Origin: Acidimicrobiales bacterium
GTDB lineage: Bacteria > Actinomycetota > Acidimicrobiia > Acidimicrobiales > RAAP-2
Reading direction: 5' to 3'
DNA: 55,287 bases
Assembly: GCA_017883135.1 (NCBI GenBank)
Contig: JADGOE010000014.1
Coordinates: 1 to 55,287 of the forward strand
Shown here: one piece after another, positions 24,036 to 32,594 of the stretch
Layout: each line of letters opens with the position of its first letter
Numbering within the stretch: the first letter of the stretch is position 1
The notes under the pieces: model-generated
The model's input: only the letters and a program-made list of their open reading frames with translations
Told to the model about the DNA's origin: nothing
Databases searched by the model: none
Position numbers and translations under genes: made by a program

Positions 24036-25652
24036 TCAGTTCGTCTGACAGGCAGGCTGGTAGATCGCAGCAGGGACCGAACCGGACTGGCAGTACGACC
24101 GAGAGACCGGCGTCCACGCCCCGCCTTGGGCCATGAGCAGGATGGTCACTTGGGCCACCGGAGAACCTTGCGCGTTGGTGACGGCGACGAAGGCATAGGC
24201 GAACCGACCGGAACAGCCGAAGCCGTCCATACTGTAGAAATTGGATGTCTTCGCCTTGACCGACGAGGTGATGGTACCGGCGCTGCAAGGTAGTACCGAA
24301 CTCGACGCCTGGGTTCCGGCAGGTGCCGTGGCCGCGGACGAGTTCCGGGCGCCGGTGAACGGGTAGGTGCAGGCCACCCCTTGACCCCCGCCTGCCGCGC
24401 CGCCTGGTATCCCCCCGTACAGGTAGCTGCCGGAGATGGCGTCGGGGGCCGTGACGGCTCCGGTGAACACGATCGAGAACGTCGATCCCTTGAGGACCGT
24501 ATCGGCTCGGAATCCGGTGCCGGTGCGGGTAACCGCACCTGCGAACTGCGCGCCGTTGCTCGAGGTCACGCTGGCCTGGGATCCGCTGATCGTCAGGACC
24601 TTGCCGTTCAGATCGCCCGCGTCGAGACCGCATCCGGTGGAGCTCGTCGAGAGCACGTAACTTCCGTCTGCAAGTTGCGAGGAAGCCGTCGAGGGAACTG
24701 GGTCCGTCGAGGGGGAAGGGGAGGTGGCGGAGGGGGAGGACCCTGTCGAGTTCGATGCCACCAGCGTCGGTGACGAAGCCATGCCGTTGGAGGAGGGTCC
24801 ACCGGTGGCCAGGACGGTGCCGGCTCCCGTCGCCGGGTCGATCGAGAGCAGGTCACCGCGATCGGTGGTGGCGAACATGGTCCCCTGGTTCACCACCAGG
24901 CCGTAGACATGCAACTGGCCGGTCGGGCCGATGAGTGTCCCTGCCGCAGTGGTCGTGTTCACCCCCACGAGCAGATCGGTGGGAGCGGGCCCGGTCATCG
25001 AGGCCGAGGCTGTCATGTAGAGCGTGCCGTCCGCACCGAAGGCGAGGTCGCCCGATGAAGGGAAACCCATCAGCCCGACCTCGGTTCCAACGCCCGTTGC
25101 CGGGTTGATGGTGACCAGGCCGTACCCGGATGCTCCGTAGACCGTCCCGGTGGGTCCGACCACCAGTCCGTTGACGCCGAAGCCGATCGGCCCCACCAAC
25201 CTTGCCGCACCGTTCGCCTGATCGATCACATACAGATTGCTGGTGAAATCCACACCGTAGAGCGTTCCCGAGGAGGTCAGAGCGATGTCGGTCAGCGACA
25301 CGTTCCCCGTCTTCGTCACGACGCGGCCGATGGCAAACGCCCGGCCCCGAAGGGGTCCGCGGATCAATTCGAGATCCAGCACCGAAGGCGTTGACGACGT
25401 GGCCACATAGGCCGCGCATCCTGTCGCCAGTGCCTGGCGAGCCAGCGCCGCGGAGCCCGATGTGCGAGCCCGTGCGGCCTCGAGTGCCGACCCGAGACCG
25501 GCGCAGGTCTCGGGTGTCGAAGCCGTCCTGGCTGCGGCCGTGCTCACCGGGCTCACCGTCGAAGACGGACTGGAAGAGCCGCAGGCCGACATCAGCGCGG
25601 CCCCGAGGAGAAGGACCCCCAACGACGCCGCCTTCACCGTTCGAATGTGCAC
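24036..25652 (-). CDS. secreted lipoprotein with beta-propeller-like repeats
   Basis: A 538-residue exported protein. The signal peptide ends in a lipobox LMSAC (C24), followed by a Ser/Thr-rich linker. Residues about 105-275 contain repeats of the type GTLYGVDFTSNLYVID and GTVYGASGYGLVTINPATG, resembling NHL/SMP-30-like propeller blades. A Ser/Pro linker then leads to a C-terminal region with paired cysteines. The GTG at 25652 is chosen because GGAGG lies 8 bases upstream and it starts the signal peptide directly. I do not recognise the family; a surface-binding or sensory role is a guess. Convergent with the 98-residue gene. Confidence 0.75.
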   Translation of the reverse strand: MHIRTVKAASLGVLLLGAALMSACGSSSPSSTVSPVSTAAARTASTPETCAGLGSALEAARARTSGSAALARQALATGCAAYVATSSTPSVLDLELIRGPLRGRAFAIGRVVTKTGNVSLTDIALTSSGTLYGVDFTSNLYVIDQANGAARLVGPIGFGVNGLVVGPTGTVYGASGYGLVTINPATGVGTEVGLMGFPSSGDLAFGADGTLYMTASASMTGPAPTDLLVGVNTTTAAGTLIGPTGQLHVYGLVVNQGTMFATTDRGDLLSIDPATGAGTVLATGGPSSNGMASSPTLVASNSTGSSPSATSPSPSTDPVPSTASSQLADGSYVLSTSSTGCGLDAGDLNGKVLTISGSQASVTSSNGAQFAGAVTRTGTGFRADTVLKGSTFSIVFTGAVTAPDAISGSYLYGGIPGGAAGGGQGVACTYPFTGARNSSAATAPAGTQASSSVLPCSAGTITSSVKAKTSNFYSMDGFGCSGRFAYAFVAVTNAQGSPVAQVTILLMAQGGAWTPVSRSYCQSGSVPAAIYQPACQTN

Positions 25653-25795
25653 TGAACCGCCCTCCCGCCGAATACCGAATCGCCCCGCCGTGTGACAGTA
25701 CACAATTGTCGGTGATCGGGGACGGATCGGTCCCCATCGTGCGCCATCGCTCCGCATAGCACTTCGGGTGCACAGCGGGTCCCGATGCGCTCCGC

Positions 25796-26980
25796 CTACT
25801 GGGAACGACCCCTCGCATCGATGTCCGCGGTCCCGACCACCACATCGCCGCGGACCAGCCACATCTGGTCATAGCGATCCACAGTCGGGTCGCAGTGGGG
25901 AGGAACCAGCTCGATCCGGTCGCCTCGCTCCAACCGTGCCGGGCCGGCCGTCGTGACGAGACCGTGCTCATCACCGAAGAAGTGGTACTCCACACCCTCC
26001 CCCTGGCCGACGACGAGCGGTTCGCCGGCGTCGGTCGCCATGGCCTTCAGTCCGGCATCAACGGTGACGAAGCCGGTTTGGTTGGCGGAGACGACAGTCG
26101 CCGCAATGGTCAGGCTCTGGTGGAACTTCCCCTCGGGGTCATCACCGAGCGCGTCGCGGTACTCGCGATCCATGAAGACGTAACTTCCCGGTTGGAGCTC
26201 GTTGAGGACCCCGAGCCCGGCATCGAGCATCGAGGTTCCGGTACCGCCTCCGGTGCGGAGGGGGACCTCGTGGCCGGCTGCCTCCAGGGCATCGACCACG
26301 ACCGCGAGTCGATCGACGGCCCCCCGGGCCGCAGCGAGCCGCTCCTCCCGTCCCGACACATGCTGGACGTGGCCGGCGTAGCCCTGGACCCCACCGAAGC
26401 GAAGGTGCGAGGTGCCCCTGACCAGGCCGGCGATCGAACGTGCCTCGGTTGGCCCGAGCACACCCGTGCGTCCGAGACCCACGTCGACGTCACAGAGCAC
26501 GGAGATCTCCACCCCTGCGCGCCGGGCAGCCTCCGCCAGCTCCTCCACGCCGGCCGGATGGTCGACGACCACAGCCAAGTCGCACCGGTCGGCCAGCACC
26601 GAAGCCCTCGCTGCCACCGCGTTGCCGACGATCGGAGAGGTGAGCAGCACCGAGACCCGGCGTTGGTAGCCGTCCTCGATGAGCCGGTCGACGAGGACTT
26701 CGGCCTCCCCGAGCTTGGCGCACGACAGCCCGACCGCTCCGTGTTCGAGCTGGAGCCGGGCGACGAACGCCGACTTGTGCGACTTTGCGTGAGGACGGAG
26801 CGATACTCCGCTCGCGCTGGCGAAATCCGCCATGGCCACGACATTGGCCGACAGGAGATCGAGGTCGCACACCAGGGCCGGCGTGGGGATCAGCGCACGT
26901 GAGCCCGGCCGTCCGATCGTGTCCAGCGCGCCCGACGCGCCCGACGGCCCGCGCCGGCCGCGTGGGTGTCTGCTCGTCAA
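25796..26980 (-). CDS. D-threonine aldolase/D-serine dehydratase-like PLP enzyme
   Basis: A 394-residue fold-type III PLP enzyme. The alanine-racemase-like barrel begins LIPTPALVCDLDLL, and the cofactor lysine is in RPHAKSHKS (K66). The barrel later contains GGGTGTS, a phosphate-binding loop, and the C-terminal domain carries PPHCDPTVDRYD, the metal-binding His/Cys segment of the D-serine dehydratase/D-threonine aldolase group. Substrate choice between these cannot be read. The TTG start at 26980 is weak; a slightly shorter protein is possible. It follows the MBL-FAH operon on the same strand. Confidence 0.88.
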   Translation of the reverse strand: MTSRHPRGRRGPSGASGALDTIGRPGSRALIPTPALVCDLDLLSANVVAMADFASASGVSLRPHAKSHKSAFVARLQLEHGAVGLSCAKLGEAEVLVDRLIEDGYQRRVSVLLTSPIVGNAVAARASVLADRCDLAVVVDHPAGVEELAEAARRAGVEISVLCDVDVGLGRTGVLGPTEARSIAGLVRGTSHLRFGGVQGYAGHVQHVSGREERLAAARGAVDRLAVVVDALEAAGHEVPLRTGGGTGTSMLDAGLGVLNELQPGSYVFMDREYRDALGDDPEGKFHQSLTIAATVVSANQTGFVTVDAGLKAMATDAGEPLVVGQGEGVEYHFFGDEHGLVTTAGPARLERGDRIELVPPHCDPTVDRYDQMWLVRGDVVVGTADIDARGRSQ

Positions 26981-27067
26981 CGGGTCAATCCCTGCATCGG
27001 ACCGGAGCGCTCGGATCCGAACCGGGCAACCCCGAGGCCCTCGTGTCCCACGACGATGGTGGCGTGG

Positions 27068-28015
27068 TCAGCTCGTCGCTCGATTCCTCGCCGGAGGAAT
27101 CGGCCGGGGCGCGGTTCCCTCGGTGACGTGCAGCGTCATGGTGCCGATCTCTTGCACGGACACCGTGACCTCGTCGCCGGGCTGCAGTGAAGGGTAACCG
27201 TCGACGCCGTGGCGGCCCCACATCTCGACCAGGCAGCCCCCGCCGCAGGTGCCCGAACCGAGGATGTCACCTGGTCGCACCTCGGTGCCCCGCGAGGCGT
27301 AGGCCGCCAACTCGGCGAAGGACCAGGCCATGGAGTCCATGCGGTCCTCGCCGAGTGGCTTGCCATTGATGGTCGAGCTCATCGCCAGAGCGAACGACGT
27401 TCCAGATCGGTACGGTTCGAGCTCGTCGGGCGTGACGAATACCGGCCCCATGGTCGTCGCCGTGTCCTTCCCCTTGGCGGGTCCCAGCCCCACCTGCATC
27501 TCGTTGAATTGGAGATCCCGGGCAGACCAGTCGATGAGCATCGTGTACCCGGCGATGTGCATTTCGGCCTCGTCAGGTGAAAGGTCCCGACCGGCTCTCC
27601 CGATCACGGCCGCCACTTCGAGCTCGAGGTCGAACAGGGCGCTGCCCGGTGGGATCGGCACGGCATCGCCGGCACCGATGACTGCATAGGGGTTGGTGAA
27701 GTAGAAGGCCGGCACGTCGTACCACTGGCTCGGGATCGGGTTGTCGAGCCCACGTGCACCCGCGAAGTGCGACTCGAACGTCATGAAGTCCCTCACCGTG
27801 GGCGGGTCCGGGATCGGAGCCATCAGTCGCACATCGCCGAACGGCCGCACGTCGTCGCTCGCACCGAGTGCCCGCTCGCCGGCCTCACGCAACGTCGTTC
27901 CATCGTCGCCGAGCAGGTCGATGAGCGCAACACCTTCTGGAAGCGGGTGCACGTCGGAGTCGCGCAGGACTCCGACGTGCGCCGTCCCGTGGTCATCGAA
28001 GGTGAGAAGCCTCAT
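27068..28015 (-). CDS. fumarylacetoacetate hydrolase family protein
   Basis: A 315-residue FAH-fold protein. Metal-binding acidic residues are visible in FDLELEVAAVIG (E131, E133) and IDWSARDLQ (D162), and KGKDTATTMGP (181-191) is the substrate-side loop of the family. Members cleave C-C bonds in aromatic or acylpyruvate breakdown or act as hydratases/decarboxylases. The ATG at 28015 overlaps the MBL gene stop by 4 bases (ATGA), so the two are coupled. A role in one degradation pathway with the MBL hydrolase is likely, but the substrate is unknown. Confidence 0.93.
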   Translation of the reverse strand: MRLLTFDDHGTAHVGVLRDSDVHPLPEGVALIDLLGDDGTTLREAGERALGASDDVRPFGDVRLMAPIPDPPTVRDFMTFESHFAGARGLDNPIPSQWYDVPAFYFTNPYAVIGAGDAVPIPPGSALFDLELEVAAVIGRAGRDLSPDEAEMHIAGYTMLIDWSARDLQFNEMQVGLGPAKGKDTATTMGPVFVTPDELEPYRSGTSFALAMSSTINGKPLGEDRMDSMAWSFAELAAYASRGTEVRPGDILGSGTCGGGCLVEMWGRHGVDGYPSLQPGDEVTVSVQEIGTMTLHVTEGTAPRPIPPARNRATS

Positions 28016-28977
28016 GCGAGGCAGCACACGTGAGTGGTCAACGGACCGCCATTCAAATCGATCGCATCGTAGAAGGCCTGGAAGAGATCGAGCTCCTGAC
28101 CATCGGCGTCCGCGTAGGCACGGTGCAGATTGAGCACCAGGCGCTCTCCATCGGTCCAACCCGCGAACTCGCCGAGGTCGGCCCGTCGGGCTGCCTCCAG
28201 AGGACCGAGCCCGTCACGGCGACCATCTTCGGCGACCGCGAGCACGAACCGGTAGTAGCGCTCGTGCTCCGCAAGTACCGTCGGCAGGTCCGAGGAGTAC
28301 ACGATCGGGCCATGCCCGGGTACCAGCACATCGGGTTCGAAACTTGCGAGCCAGTCAAGAACGAGTAGTGCCCCATCGACGGAACCCGCGCTCACGAGTG
28401 GCGTCAGCCCGTTGAAGATCAGGTCTCCTGAGAAGAGCACCCTCTCCTCGGGGAGCCACCCGATGAGGTCTCCCGTGGTGTGGGCGCTGTACCCCGGGTG
28501 GATGAGGTCGACCCGGCGTGAACCGGTGAAGACGGTGAGGTCGGAGCGGGTGACGATGTTCGGAACCCGGCGGGTCACCTTGCCCCATTCGGGCAGCGGG
28601 TCCCATGCGGGCGGGCAGGCGTCGATGACCGGGTCGACCAGGAATGCGGCGCGCATGTTCTCGTGGCCGATGAGCGAAGCCTTCGGCGGCAACAGGGAGT
28701 TGCCATGGGTGTGGTCACCGTGCTCGTGGGTGTTGGCCGCAAATCGCACCGGCGAGCCGGCCGTGGCGACATCGACCGCATCGAGGAACCGGCGGGTCCG
28801 CTCCTCGGTCGCACAGGTGTCGATGATGACAGTACCGTCCCCGCCCTTGATCGCTCCGGCGTTGTTGAGCCACCACGAGCCGTCCGCTTGGACCCACGCA
28901 TGAACGCCCTCGACGATCTCCACGAGCTGTCCCGATGACACGGTCGGGTCAGGATCGTGGTTGTGCCGGCCTCCCAT
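28012..28977 (-). CDS. MBL-fold metallo-hydrolase
   Basis: A 321-residue metallo-beta-lactamase-fold protein with the zinc motif HEHGDH at 84-89, preceded by IIDTCATEERT (D53) and followed by HTTGD, LFSGDLIFNG and VPGHGPI, so a dinuclear site should form. GAGGAAG lies 5 bases before the ATG at 28977. It heads the MBL-FAH operon with a 4-base overlap. Possible tasks include lactone or thioester hydrolysis; the closest architecture resembles SoxH/cyclase-like MBL proteins, which does not fix the substrate. Confidence 0.92.
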   Translation of the reverse strand: MGGRHNHDPDPTVSSGQLVEIVEGVHAWVQADGSWWLNNAGAIKGGDGTVIIDTCATEERTRRFLDAVDVATAGSPVRFAANTHEHGDHTHGNSLLPPKASLIGHENMRAAFLVDPVIDACPPAWDPLPEWGKVTRRVPNIVTRSDLTVFTGSRRVDLIHPGYSAHTTGDLIGWLPEERVLFSGDLIFNGLTPLVSAGSVDGALLVLDWLASFEPDVLVPGHGPIVYSSDLPTVLAEHERYYRFVLAVAEDGRRDGLGPLEAARRADLGEFAGWTDGERLVLNLHRAYADADGQELDLFQAFYDAIDLNGGPLTTHVCCLA

Positions 28978-29312
28978 CCGATCTTCCTCAGTCCGTGACC
29001 CGCACGAGGTGGAGACCGAAGTCGGCGACCGCCCTGCAGATCCACGAGGTACCACCATACTGTCCTGCGATGCGCAGCCACCGACGCGATGAGCCTGCGA
29101 TCTTCGACGAGTGGTCGGCCTTCTCCGCTCGGAGTGGTCGGGCTAGGGACACCAGTGCAACATACTCCGCCCTCACGGTCCGATCGCGGTCCGATCCGAT
29201 CGCCCCGACAGGCCGGTGAGGGTTGCACGTGGGATGGAGAGGTGAAAAGCTTTTCGCGTTCGTTTCCCGAGTGCACAGGTCGTCGGATCAGGCGAGTGAA
29301 ACCGGAGGTTGC
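28978..29312. promoter_or_regulatory. 335-base divergent intergenic region with direct repeats and a 12-bp palindrome
   Basis: No gene is visible. It separates the MBL-FAH operon from a lipoprotein gene and should hold both promoters. A 10-base direct repeat CGGTCCGATC occurs at 29176-29185 and 29187-29196 (11-base period, one helical turn). A perfect palindrome GAAAAGCTTTTC occurs at 29244-29255, unusually AT-rich for this DNA, about 60 bases before the lipoprotein start. Both are candidate regulator sites. Confidence 0.4.
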
Positions 29313-30101
29313 ATGATGGCACCCGTTACGAGACATCGCCCGCGTCGTCGCGGTCTGCTCGCCGTCACACCGATCCTGCTCATGGTGGCGGCCACCCTCG
29401 GTTCCTGCGGCGGTTCCTCGACGTCTTCCGGCCAGAGCGGCGCTACGACGACGCCGACGACGACGGGTGCCAGCAGATCCGGCGGCGCCTCCGCGTCAGA
29501 GCTGAAGCGGCTGGGCAGCAACGTCAAGGCGGCCCAGAACGCCACGTTCAAGGCGGTCTATTCGTCGACGTCGGGCGGCAGCACCCAGACGATCACACTG
29601 GCACAGGCGCCGCCGAAGCAGTTCTTCTCCACCTCGGGCGGATCCGAAAGTGGGACAATGCTGGTGAACACGGGGACGATGACGTACACGTGCTCCACCG
29701 ATTCGACCGGCGCCAGCACCTGCACCCCTGTGGGGAGCGGCGCCGGAGCCGGTGCGCTGACCTCCATCATCGGTGTCTACAACGGCGCCGCGATGCTCAA
29801 CGCGATCAACTCGTGGCAGTCGCTCGTAGCCGCCCATGTCGCCGGTGCATCGTTGTCGTTCTCCAACAGCACGATCGCCGGCGAGCCGGTCAAGTGCGCC
29901 AAGTGGAGCTATCAGGGCCAGTCGTCCACCTACTGCGTCACTTCCAATGGGGTCTTGGCCAAGGTGGAGACATCCGGTGGTTCCGCCAGTGCATCCAATT
30001 TCGAGTTGACCAGCTATTCGAACTCGGTGTCCGACAGTGACTTCGCTCTACCCGCAGGAGCAACCGTCATCACGCTGCCGGCAGGAGTCTCGGGACCGTA
30101 G
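29313..30101 (+). CDS. secreted lipoprotein of unknown function
   Basis: A 262-residue protein with an Arg-rich N-region (RHRPRRRG), a hydrophobic core and a lipobox TLGSC (C32), then a Ser/Thr-rich linker. The mature part is a Ser/Thr/Gly-rich domain of the type seen in actinobacterial LppX/LprG-like or LolA-like lipoproteins (NATFKAVYSSTSGG, TMTYTCSTDSTGA, KWSYQGQSSTYCVT), with paired cysteines; this similarity is weak. Two adjacent ATGs (29313, 29316) follow GGAGG, so the start is uncertain by one codon. The product should be anchored on the outer face of the cell membrane. Confidence 0.8.
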   Translation: MMAPVTRHRPRRRGLLAVTPILLMVAATLGSCGGSSTSSGQSGATTTPTTTGASRSGGASASELKRLGSNVKAAQNATFKAVYSSTSGGSTQTITLAQAPPKQFFSTSGGSESGTMLVNTGTMTYTCSTDSTGASTCTPVGSGAGAGALTSIIGVYNGAAMLNAINSWQSLVAAHVAGASLSFSNSTIAGEPVKCAKWSYQGQSSTYCVTSNGVLAKVETSGGSASASNFELTSYSNSVSDSDFALPAGATVITLPAGVSGP

Positions 30102-30143
30102 CGATCGAACGTCACAGCTCGCCCACGGTCACTCTGGCGGCGG

Positions 30144-31178
30144 TCACTCAGCGGGACCCTGCCTCACCGAGGCAGCGACATCTGCCACCAGACCGGCCAC
30201 CGCCAGGTCGTGGGCCACGGTGATGGCGTTGACGATGGCCACCGACGAGGACGAGCCGTGGCTGATCACGCAGACGCCGTTCACCCCGAGCAGCATCGCG
30301 CCTCCAGTGCTCTCGGGGTCGAGGGCGGTAGCGAGCGGCAACAGGTGCGGGGACAGCGCGTCGGCGATCTCTCGGACCTCGGGGCGGGCGAAGATCTCGG
30401 TGAGCGCACCGATCAGGAACCTCAGGGAGCCTTCCAAGGTCTTGAGCGCCACGTTGCCGGTGAACCCGTCGGTGACGATGACATCGGCCAGGCCTTCGAA
30501 GAAATCGCGGCCCTCGACGTTTCCCACGAATTCGAGGCCCGGACCGCCCGCACCGCTGGCCAGCATGGCGTGGGTCTCCTTCACCAACGGGGTCCCTTTG
30601 GACTTCTCCTCCCCGATGGAGAGCAGTGCCACCCTCGGCCGCTCCACGCCATAGCGGTTGCGGGTGAAGGCCGCACCCATCTCCGCGAACTGCAACAGCA
30701 TCTGCGGGGTGCACTCGGCGTTGGCGCCCGCATCGAGCATCACCGTGGGCCAGGCCCTGTTCAGATCGGGGATCGGCGTGGCGATGGCCGGGCGGATGAC
30801 CCCGGGCAGACGGCCCATCCTCAACAGGGCTGACGCCATGGTCGCCCCGGTGTTGCCCGCCGACACCATGGCCAGGGCCTTCCCGTCCCGCACCGCCTCG
30901 GCGGCACGAACCAGGGAGGAGTCCTTCTTCCGCCGAACCCCCTGCCCGGGGTCGTCGCCCATGCCGATGACCTCGCCGGCCTCGATCACCGGAAGTCCGC
31001 CGGTGTCGCCCATCTCGCCAGGGCGGCCCACCAGCACCACTGCGATGTTGCCCTGCTCCGCCGCCTGACGGGCTCCGGCCACGATCTCACCGGGGGCCCG
31101 GTCTCCGCCCATCGCATCGACCGCTACGGGAAGTGCGGCAAACGCCTCACCCGTCGGCCGTGCGCCGCCTCTTGCCAC
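30144..31178 (-). CDS. plsX: phosphate acyltransferase PlsX
   Basis: A 344-residue enzyme that makes acyl-phosphate from acyl-ACP in phospholipid synthesis. Diagnostic parts: VAVDAMGGDRAPGEIVAGA, SAGNTGATMASAL, DAGANAECTPQMLLQFA and VTDGFTGNVALKTLEG. The GTG at 31178 overlaps the rpmF stop by one base (TAGTG) and gives about 20 extra residues before the core; no other start lies upstream of VAVDAMGG without running into rpmF. rpmF-plsX is a conserved pair; acpP, the usual next gene, is about 16 kb away. Confidence 0.95.
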   Translation of the reverse strand: MARGGARPTGEAFAALPVAVDAMGGDRAPGEIVAGARQAAEQGNIAVVLVGRPGEMGDTGGLPVIEAGEVIGMGDDPGQGVRRKKDSSLVRAAEAVRDGKALAMVSAGNTGATMASALLRMGRLPGVIRPAIATPIPDLNRAWPTVMLDAGANAECTPQMLLQFAEMGAAFTRNRYGVERPRVALLSIGEEKSKGTPLVKETHAMLASGAGGPGLEFVGNVEGRDFFEGLADVIVTDGFTGNVALKTLEGSLRFLIGALTEIFARPEVREIADALSPHLLPLATALDPESTGGAMLLGVNGVCVISHGSSSSVAIVNAITVAHDLAVAGLVADVAASVRQGPAE

Positions 31179-31357
31179 TAGTCGACTTCGATCGCCTGCC
31201 GGCCTTTGTACCACCCGCAGTTGGGGCACACGATGTGCGGGAGCTTGGCGGTCGTGCACTGGGGGCAGACCGAGCGTGCCGGCGCCTTCAGCACCCAGTT
31301 GGATGCCCGGCGGCTGCGGCTCTTCGACTTGGAGGTCTTCTTCTTCGGGACGGCCAT
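31178..31357 (-). CDS. rpmF: 50S ribosomal protein L32
   Basis: A 59-residue ribosomal protein with MAVPKKKTSKSKSRSRR at the start and a zinc ribbon with CPQC and CPNC pairs (C31, C34, C44, C47). The zinc-binding (C+) form is therefore present. It is short, so easily overlooked; it lies between DUF177 and plsX, as in most bacteria, and its TAG touches the plsX GTG. Confidence 0.96.
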   Translation of the reverse strand: MAVPKKKTSKSKSRSRRASNWVLKAPARSVCPQCTTAKLPHIVCPNCGWYKGRQAIEVD

Positions 31358-31387
31358 AGGGGTGACATCCTAGGGCAAGACGCGCAG

Positions 31388-31966
31388 CTACGGTTCTCGC
31401 AGGGCGTCGAGCGCCGACCAACGGGGGTCACCGCCCGGAACGCAGTCGCAGGCGGCCACATTCCGATTGATCCCACACTGGGGGCAGAGCCCCCGGCAGC
31501 CGTCCGAGCACAGCGGGGCCAGCGGGAGTTCGAGGAGCACCGCGTCCCTGGCCAACGGCTCGAGATCCACCTCGTCGCTGGCGAGCGGGTAGGCGTCCTC
31601 ATCGCCGTCGGCTCCACCGGACGGGGCGAAGCGCTCCCGCACCGTGGCGGCCACCTGACCGGCCACCGGGCCGCCACAACGGCGGCACTCGCCGTGCCAG
31701 GGCGCACTGACCGTTCCGGCAACCGTGATCCCGCCCGGATAGGACGCCAGAGCCAGGTCGGCCACCACGACGGCCCCGGCCGGCACCGTCACCGACACCG
31801 CGGCCATCCCGTCGATCACCCCCTGGCGCAATTCGTGACGGGTGGTGCCCGGCGCCTTGCGGAGGGCGGCCACCTGGACGATGAACGGACGCTTCACCCG
31901 CGACGAACCCCCGGGGCCCGGGCCTGGGATGCCGCCCCGTTCGCCGGTACTGGATTCGGCCGTCAC
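31388..31966 (-). CDS. DUF177 (YceD-like) protein
   Basis: About 192 residues. The core contains PFIVQVAALRKAPGTTRHE, WHGECRRCGGPVAGQV and a C-terminal Cys-rich end LCSDGCRGLCPQCGINRN, typical of DUF177. These proteins are tied to 23S rRNA accumulation and to plsX/rpmF in several bacteria. The GTG at 31966 leaves 13 bases after the SepIVA-like stop; a GTG at 31897, right before KRPFIV, gives a 169-residue alternative. The neighbour order SepIVA-like, DUF177, rpmF is actinobacterial. Confidence 0.9.
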   Translation of the reverse strand: MTAESSTGERGGIPGPGPGGSSRVKRPFIVQVAALRKAPGTTRHELRQGVIDGMAAVSVTVPAGAVVVADLALASYPGGITVAGTVSAPWHGECRRCGGPVAGQVAATVRERFAPSGGADGDEDAYPLASDEVDLEPLARDAVLLELPLAPLCSDGCRGLCPQCGINRNVAACDCVPGGDPRWSALDALREP

Positions 31967-31979
31967 CAGGTCCGCCCGC

Positions 31980-32594
31980 TCAGTCGAGGTCTTGGTCGAA
32001 GAAGCCTTCCGGCTCGTCGACGGCAGAGCCGCCCCCGAGCACGGAGTCGGCGGATGCCAGCGTGGTGTCCCCCTGGTCACCGATCTCCACCGCCGGTAGC
32101 GGGGTCACCTGGAGCTTCTCCCTGCCGGCCTGCACGGTCTTCATCGTGCGGTCCAGCACGATCTCGAAACTGGCCAGCTTCTGGTCGGCATAGTCCTCGG
32201 CCTCGTGGCGGAGGCGACGTGCCTCTTCGTTGGCATCGTCGAGAACGCGCTGGGCGACATGGTTGGCCTGCCGCACGATCTCCGTGCGCTGGACCATGCG
32301 CTCCGCCTGGACCCGCACCTCCTCCAGCAACGCGTCGGCCTCCCTCGCCTTTTCGGCCAGGAACTCGTCGCGCTCCTTCAGCAGCCAGCGGGCCTGGCGA
32401 AGTTCGTCTGGCATGCGATCGAGGGCCCCCTGCAACAGGTCGGCCAGCTCCTCACGGGAGACGAGCACCGAGGCGGACAAGGGCATGGCCTTGGCCGTCT
32501 GCACCAGATCGAGCGCACTCCGGATGAAGGCCTCCGCGTCATGTTGCTCTCCGGCAGCCCGCTGCTGCTCGAGATCTTCGAACACATCACTCAT
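31980..32594 (-). CDS. DivIVA-like coiled-coil protein similar to SepIVA
   Basis: A 204-residue, mostly helical protein with long Glu/Arg/Ala heptads between about 60 and 160 (ADALLEEVRVQAERMVQR, DEEARRLRHEAEDYADQ-like segments) and an acidic C-terminus. Its position between coaD and DUF177 matches mycobacterial Rv2927c/SepIVA, a DivIVA-domain division factor. The family link rests on synteny and coiled-coil pattern more than on a strong motif, so the division role is inferred. Its stop lies 13 bases before the DUF177 start chosen here; the start overlaps the coaD stop. Confidence 0.75.
   Translation of the reverse strand: MSDVFEDLEQQRAAGEQHDAEAFIRSALDLVQTAKAMPLSASVLVSREELADLLQGALDRMPDELRQARWLLKERDEFLAEKAREADALLEEVRVQAERMVQRTEIVRQANHVAQRVLDDANEEARRLRHEAEDYADQKLASFEIVLDRTMKTVQAGREKLQVTPLPAVEIGDQGDTTLASADSVLGGGSAVDEPEGFFDQDLD

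Noticed and set aside
25700-25712. ACAATTGT palindrome upstream of the propeller lipoprotein as an operator
   Set aside because: An 8-base palindrome is too short to support on its own and no regulator gene is adjacent.
30144-31421. A 425-residue PlsX with an N-terminal extension
   Set aside because: The extension covers rpmF in another frame; PlsX begins at GTG 31178.
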